Positions 32,045 to 35,185 of a DNA stretch of 35,185 nucleotides are shown here, one piece after another. This DNA comes from Clostridiales bacterium (GTDB lineage Bacteria; Bacillota; Clostridia; Lachnospirales; WQUN01): positions 1 through 35,185 of the forward strand of contig JAISVZ010000044.1 of assembly GCA_031271295.1 (NCBI GenBank), written 5' to 3'. The notes under the pieces were generated by a model. That model did no database searches and had not been told where the DNA came from. It was given only the letters and a program-made list of their open reading frames with translations. The translations under genes were made by a program, and so were the position numbers. Each line of letters begins with the position of its first letter. The first letter of the stretch is position 1.

Positions 32045-32307
32045 TGGCTCAAAAGGCATGGACAGATGATGCATGGGATGATTATGTGTATTGGCAGACT
32101 GAAGATAAAAAGATGCTAAAGCGTATTAACATTCTTCTTAAAGATATTGATCGTAACCCTTTTTCTGGTATTGGCAAGCCTGAACCTTTAAAAGGCAACA
32201 AGCAGGGATATTGGAGCAGACGGATTGACGAAGCTAACCGAATAGTTTACAAGGTGGAGAGCGGTCAAATCGTTATTACACAATGCGGCGGTCATTATAA
32301 TGATTAA
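32044..32307 (+). CDS. yoeB: Txe/YoeB-family toxin (ribosome-dependent mRNA interferase)
   Basis: 87 residues. WDDYVYWQTEDKKMLKRIN, GKPEPLKGNKQGYWSRRIDE and RIVYKV match YoeB. The residues corresponding to the E. coli active site are present: Glu47, Arg66, His84 and Tyr85. It cuts mRNA on the ribosome. ATG 32044 shares a base with the antitoxin stop; a TTG at 32041 is the alternative. YoeB of E. coli pairs with a YefM (Phd-type) antitoxin, whereas here it pairs with a RelB-type, a combination known in Firmicutes. Confidence 0.92.
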   Translation: MAQKAWTDDAWDDYVYWQTEDKKMLKRINILLKDIDRNPFSGIGKPEPLKGNKQGYWSRRIDEANRIVYKVESGQIVITQCGGHYND

Positions 32308-32387
32308 AGTGCTTGGAATTTGTACAAGAATCCCGATAGTGCCAAACAAAAGATTTACCTCTTTATACACACAAAATTCAAAATACT

Positions 32388-32424
32388 TGTCATACCCTGC
32401 GTTTCAAAACACAAGGGTATGACA
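32388..32424. repeat. Perfect 11-bp inverted repeat
   Basis: TGTCATACCCT (32388-32398) and AGGGTATGACA (32414-32424), 15-nt loop, no T-run. Could be a hairpin, protein-binding site or element boundary. The neighbourhood 32308-32524 contains no gene. Confidence 0.6.
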
Positions 32425-32524
32425 GCGTTTCAGAAAGCAATACGTAATTCTTCCGTGAAAGGTTAAATGCGCACCGCCGCGGCACAGTTTATTACGCGAT
32501 TTCATAAGTTTTGTTCTGCTCGGC

Positions 32525-32847
32525 CTATAGCGTTTGAATAATTACATAAGTAGGGTTTTCTTGAGTTTTTCCGCTTGCCAAAAAGCAGTCAACAAGCGGA
32601 AGCTCCATGTCGCGAAGGATTGCGGTTTCGTCTGCGCGTTTCAAGTTGGTTCATACCTCGCGCACATTGTCGAGGTTTTCGAGAATTTGTATATCGCCCA
32701 CGCAAAGATGCAGGAATGTGGTCATACCCGTTGACGTTTGCGGGTATTTAGGTCATGTGTTTCATATTCCTTTGCCTTATTTTCTCGGTATCCCGCAAAT
32801 TTTCGCAGTACAAGCCGCAAAAGCACATCCCGCAATTCATTGTCCAT
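32525..32847 (-). pseudogene. Remnants of small accessory-element genes
   Basis: Minus strand. ATG 32847 after AGGAG gives a 41-residue frame (MDNELRDVLLRLVLRKFAGY) that ends in an ATGA overlap with a second frame at 32725. That second frame reads MTTFLHLCVGDIQILENLDN, is cut by a TGA (32653-32651), and continues NLKRADETAILRDMELPLVD to the TAG at 32525. The intact-looking phrase GKTQENPTY near the end suggests real ancestral coding. It resembles hypothetical genes of clostridial conjugative elements, but I cannot name the family. Plus-strand ORFs here are shadows. Confidence 0.4.
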
Positions 32848-32924
32848 CCTCCGACACTCCTGTGTTGTAAATATCTTCAATATAATAAAGCAAAATTTCG
32901 GTTATTTACTTGAGAGTAGAAACT

Positions 32925-33296
32925 TTAAACAATATCGTACTCCTGATAATCCGCAGATTCACGTTGAGCTTCCTTAATTAAATTGATTATGCCAAATTTC
33001 GAGGCAGAACCAAAGTGCTTAAAAATAGTTTTGCGCATATAATCAGCGGTTGATGACTCTGATGGAATTTCATTGCTTTTAGTCCGAAGCCAACGCAGAG
33101 GCGATGCATTTATTTCTTGTGCGAACAGCAAGGAACATATTTGAAGCAACCCTACTGCAATGCAGGCTGTCAAAACATAACATTGTGTTGCTCGAAACGC
33201 TCCCGCTATAAGTTTTTTATCGCGAGAATCGGTTACAGATTCCAAGATATCTGTGCAATAACAAAGCGAAGCATCTGATAATGACCTTTTCCCCAA
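32925..33296 (-). pseudogene. C-terminal fragment of a DDE (IS4-like) transposase
   Basis: The frame ends at 32925. FRATQCYVLTACIAVGLLQI, then RWLRTKSNEIPSESSTADYM resembles the tail of IS4-type DDE transposases (C-I-A-x-G-L-L-Q, R-W-L-R-T, P-S-E). No start with a ribosome binding site, no DDE core and no terminal repeats are seen; the frame is closed by TGA just upstream. An insertion sequence relic. Confidence 0.55.
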
Positions 33297-33349
33297 AGCA
33301 AATCATGTGAGATAAATGATACAGATTCTTCTGCCTGCGGAAAACGCAA

Positions 33350-33535
33350 ATGGATTTCTTAAAAGCGATTTACAATCCGCAGAGGTGGAAATTCCCGCCC
33401 GAAAGGGAATTGCCCAAATTTATTTTTGAGGGAAAAGGCGTGTACGATCCTGTTGAGGTAATGAGGGTTTTCCTATTACATGATACTGAGCACAGAAGGG
33501 AAAAAGAAGCTGACGTATTTATTAACGGATATTAA
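33350..33535 (+). CDS. Possible 61-residue ORF, unknown
   Basis: ATG 33350 with no good ribosome binding site; the frame includes NPQRWKFPPERELPKFIFEG and ends 11 bp before the next start. It is charged, with no signal peptide. An overlapping alternative frame from about 33315 (PAENANGFLKSDLQSAEVE) is also open, so the true coding state is unclear. It may be a truncated gene at the island edge. Confidence 0.3.
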   Translation: MDFLKAIYNPQRWKFPPERELPKFIFEGKGVYDPVEVMRVFLLHDTEHRREKEADVFINGY

Positions 33536-33546
33536 GGAGGTTCTAA

Positions 33547-34863
33547 ATGTACAAGAAACTGATAATTTTTATAATAACCTTTCTGTTTTTGGTTTCGGCA
33601 CTGCCGATGTTTGCGTTTTTATACAGTCCTCCATGGGAACGTCAGACTATTGCTAAAGAAAAGATTAGGATGAAGGAGCGCTCTGCCGCCAACTTGCCAG
33701 AACCGGAAACTGAAGAATATGAAGATAGTGAAGAAATAAATGATAGTGGTGGAGAAAGCGAAGGAATTAAAGAGGATGAGGCCACCGAAAAATATAGTTT
33801 TTTTGGCACATGGCGAATTGATAAGGCTGCGCTAATATCCAACGTTAATAGGGAAACTACTGAGGACGTTGAATTTCAGGAAGGCTCTTTTAACCCGGAG
33901 GATTATATTGGTTGTGAAATTGAATTTTCCCATGATTTTATTCGATTAGGCAGCGATACGTATTACAATCCGGAGTATGTTGTAAGTTACACAGCGGGAT
34001 ATCAAGGCGTCAACGGTATTACTTTGCCGGATTTTTTGGGATTAATCTTCGACGAGGGAGTTATTCTTTACAGAGGATACGAATACGAAAGATTAATATT
34101 CGTTCCGCTTCTAAATTTTTTTGTTAAATTCGCACAGGACATTAAGTACGAAGAGAATTCGTCTTTTCCTGTCGGTTCTCAATGCGTGCTTTTAAATAAT
34201 GACACTATGCTCTTAGGAGTTTGGGGAAAAACTGTACTTGCGCACAGGGTTTATGAAAGCGAAGAAAATGCCATTCCAATAGAAGAACTAATTGACGTGA
34301 ACCCTTTACAACCGGAAGCGGAAGACTATGAAGATGTTAAAGAAATTGAAGACGATGCGGATAGCGAAGAGGAGGAGACTATTGATTATTATTATAGCTT
34401 TTACGGCTCATGGCGTATTGATAAGCTTGCGCTGACATCTAAATCGTACACGGGAACAACCAAAGACGGACTTTCTGAGGAAAACCTTTTTGACCCTGAG
34501 GATTACATTGGTTATGAGGTTGAGTACTCCCCTGATTTTTTCCGGTTAGGCAGTGAAACATATTTCAATCCGGAATATGTTGTGAGTTTTACAACGGCAA
34601 GAAAATTTCAATACGGCGGAGGTTTTCGTGTACCATATTTGTTAGAGTTTATTTCTGATGAGGGAATTGTTCTTTTTGGAGAAGACAAATATGAAAACGA
34701 AAATAGAATTCCGATTCCTTTAATAAGAATAGAATTTGAAGAAGACATTAAATACGGAAAGTATTCGTTCTTCCCTGTCGGCTCGCAATGTGCTCTTCTA
34801 AATGAAGATACTATGCTACTGGGTTTTGGGGGGAAAGTTATGCTTGCGCACAGGGTTAAGTAA
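33547..34863 (+). CDS. Secreted or membrane-anchored protein with a tandemly duplicated domain
   Basis: 438 residues. N-terminal signal/anchor (about 3-23), a Glu-rich linker, then two homologous units of about 155 residues: unit 1 about 80-238 (YSFFGTWRIDKAAL, EDYIGCEIEFS, FIRLGSDTYYNPEYVVS, SFPVGSQCVLLNNDTMLL, VLAHRV) and unit 2 about 281-438 (YSFYGSWRIDKLAL, EDYIGYEVEYS, FFRLGSETYFNPEYVVS, FFPVGSQCALLNEDTMLL, MLAHRV). A second acidic linker separates them. The unit looks like a small beta barrel of the lipocalin-like kind; single-unit relatives occur in clostridial hypothetical proteins. Function unknown. The ATG follows AAGGAGG; a perfect terminator follows. Confidence 0.8.
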   Translation: MYKKLIIFIITFLFLVSALPMFAFLYSPPWERQTIAKEKIRMKERSAANLPEPETEEYEDSEEINDSGGESEGIKEDEATEKYSFFGTWRIDKAALISNVNRETTEDVEFQEGSFNPEDYIGCEIEFSHDFIRLGSDTYYNPEYVVSYTAGYQGVNGITLPDFLGLIFDEGVILYRGYEYERLIFVPLLNFFVKFAQDIKYEENSSFPVGSQCVLLNNDTMLLGVWGKTVLAHRVYESEENAIPIEELIDVNPLQPEAEDYEDVKEIEDDADSEEEETIDYYYSFYGSWRIDKLALTSKSYTGTTKDGLSEENLFDPEDYIGYEVEYSPDFFRLGSETYFNPEYVVSFTTARKFQYGGGFRVPYLLEFISDEGIVLFGEDKYENENRIPIPLIRIEFEEDIKYGKYSFFPVGSQCALLNEDTMLLGFGGKVMLAHRVK

Positions 34864-34866
34864 GCT

Positions 34867-34907
34867 AAAAAAGTGCCTGCGGAGATTTTTTCCGCAGGCA
34901 CTTTTTT
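34867..34907. terminator. Perfect 17-bp terminator
   Basis: AAAAAAGTGCCTGCGGA (34867-34883) pairs without mismatch with TCCGCAGGCACTTTTTT (34891-34907), 7-nt loop. A/T-runs on both sides, so it can work both ways. 34908-35152 has no gene. Confidence 0.95.
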
Positions 34908-35152
34908 CCTTATTACACCGCGTTTGCATTACGTTTCGCGGTCATTTTAGGCCAATCCATAAAGCAAAAAATTGATTTTTTATTGCGCGTTTAGAAAAAA
35001 ATATTACCGCAAACAAGTAAAATTTGGCTTTGCGGCGCAAATTTCAACATATATCCATTTATCCCACTGTCTTTAGCAATAAAGCATAAAAACCTTGTGG
35101 AGATTAGGTAAAGTTTTGTTGAAGATTTACTGAATATTTTCTCAAAAAAATG

Positions 35153-35181
35153 TTGACATTAGAACTTTAATGTAGTAAGAT
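35153..35181 (+). promoter_or_regulatory. Promoter reading out of the right edge
   Basis: TTGACA (35153-35158), 17 nt, TAAGAT (35176-35181). The spacer holds the inverted repeat ACATTA-N6-TAATGT (35156-35173), a likely operator. The gene lies beyond the window. Confidence 0.7.
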
Positions 35182-35185
35182 TCTC

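Noticed and set aside
32534-32977. Plus-strand ORFs of 66-87 residues
   Set aside because: Antisense to a better minus-strand remnant that has a ribosome binding site and coding-like phrases.

Overview
The window looks like chromosomal DNA of a spore-forming, low-to-mid GC Clostridia (Bacillota). The signs are near-consensus sigma-A promoters, strong AGGAGG ribosome binding sites, a WalR/WalK pair, the glmU-prs and infC-rpmI-rplT operons, a DUF1292 protein, a YqzL-like microprotein, a collagen-like protein without a signal peptide, and two sigma-K-like promoters. I see no rRNA, tRNA, CRISPR array or intact insertion sequence.

Layout. 1-3520: non-coding left edge with inverted repeats, then a sugar-type ABC permease, a HlyD-like membrane-fusion protein and an unknown helical protein. 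3640-8990: a Schlafen/AlbA-type regulator, a ParC-type topoisomerase subunit and an AAA ATPase with a DUF234 nuclease-like tail. 8990-10910: an iron-sulfur aldo/keto reductase and two small, probably sporulation-linked genes. 10940-15060 (minus strand): WalK/WalR, a secreted polysaccharide deacetylase and an unknown small protein. 15190-18480: a YqzL-like microprotein, DUF1292 with a giant acidic tail, a GlmU with a collapsed uridyltransferase half, Prs and a 26-residue repeat peptide. 18500-25350: an Rpn nuclease with a clear internal start, a decayed Rpn that keeps only its C-terminal part, and two paralogous secreted proteins. 25360-29815: a holin-like/sensor pair, a GDSL hydrolase and a DUF11/collagen-like protein. 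29960-31320: infC-rpmI-rplT with its attenuator leader. 31320-33340: a scarred accessory island with a RelB/YoeB module, gene remnants and a transposase tail. 33350-35185: a short ORF, a secreted protein with a duplicated domain, and a promoter firing out of the window.

The most interesting signals are: (a) the Rpn gene-within-gene and the second Rpn locus, where only the region after a similar internal Shine-Dalgarno/ATG survives; (b) an identical potential H-type pseudoknot just upstream of the start codons of both secreted paralogues; (c) a GlmU-like protein without the nucleotide-binding loop but with an intact acetyltransferase half; (d) an Asp/Phe-patterned tail of about 95 residues on DUF1292; (e) a holin-like protein whose gene overlaps that of a two-TM extracytoplasmic sensor.

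Several starts were moved from the longest ORF to the best ribosome binding site: infC (AUU), polysaccharide deacetylase (TTG), RelB-like antitoxin (GTG), prs, DUF1292, walK, yoeB, the sensor-like protein and both secreted paralogues. All functional calls rest on reading motifs by eye; no database search was run.
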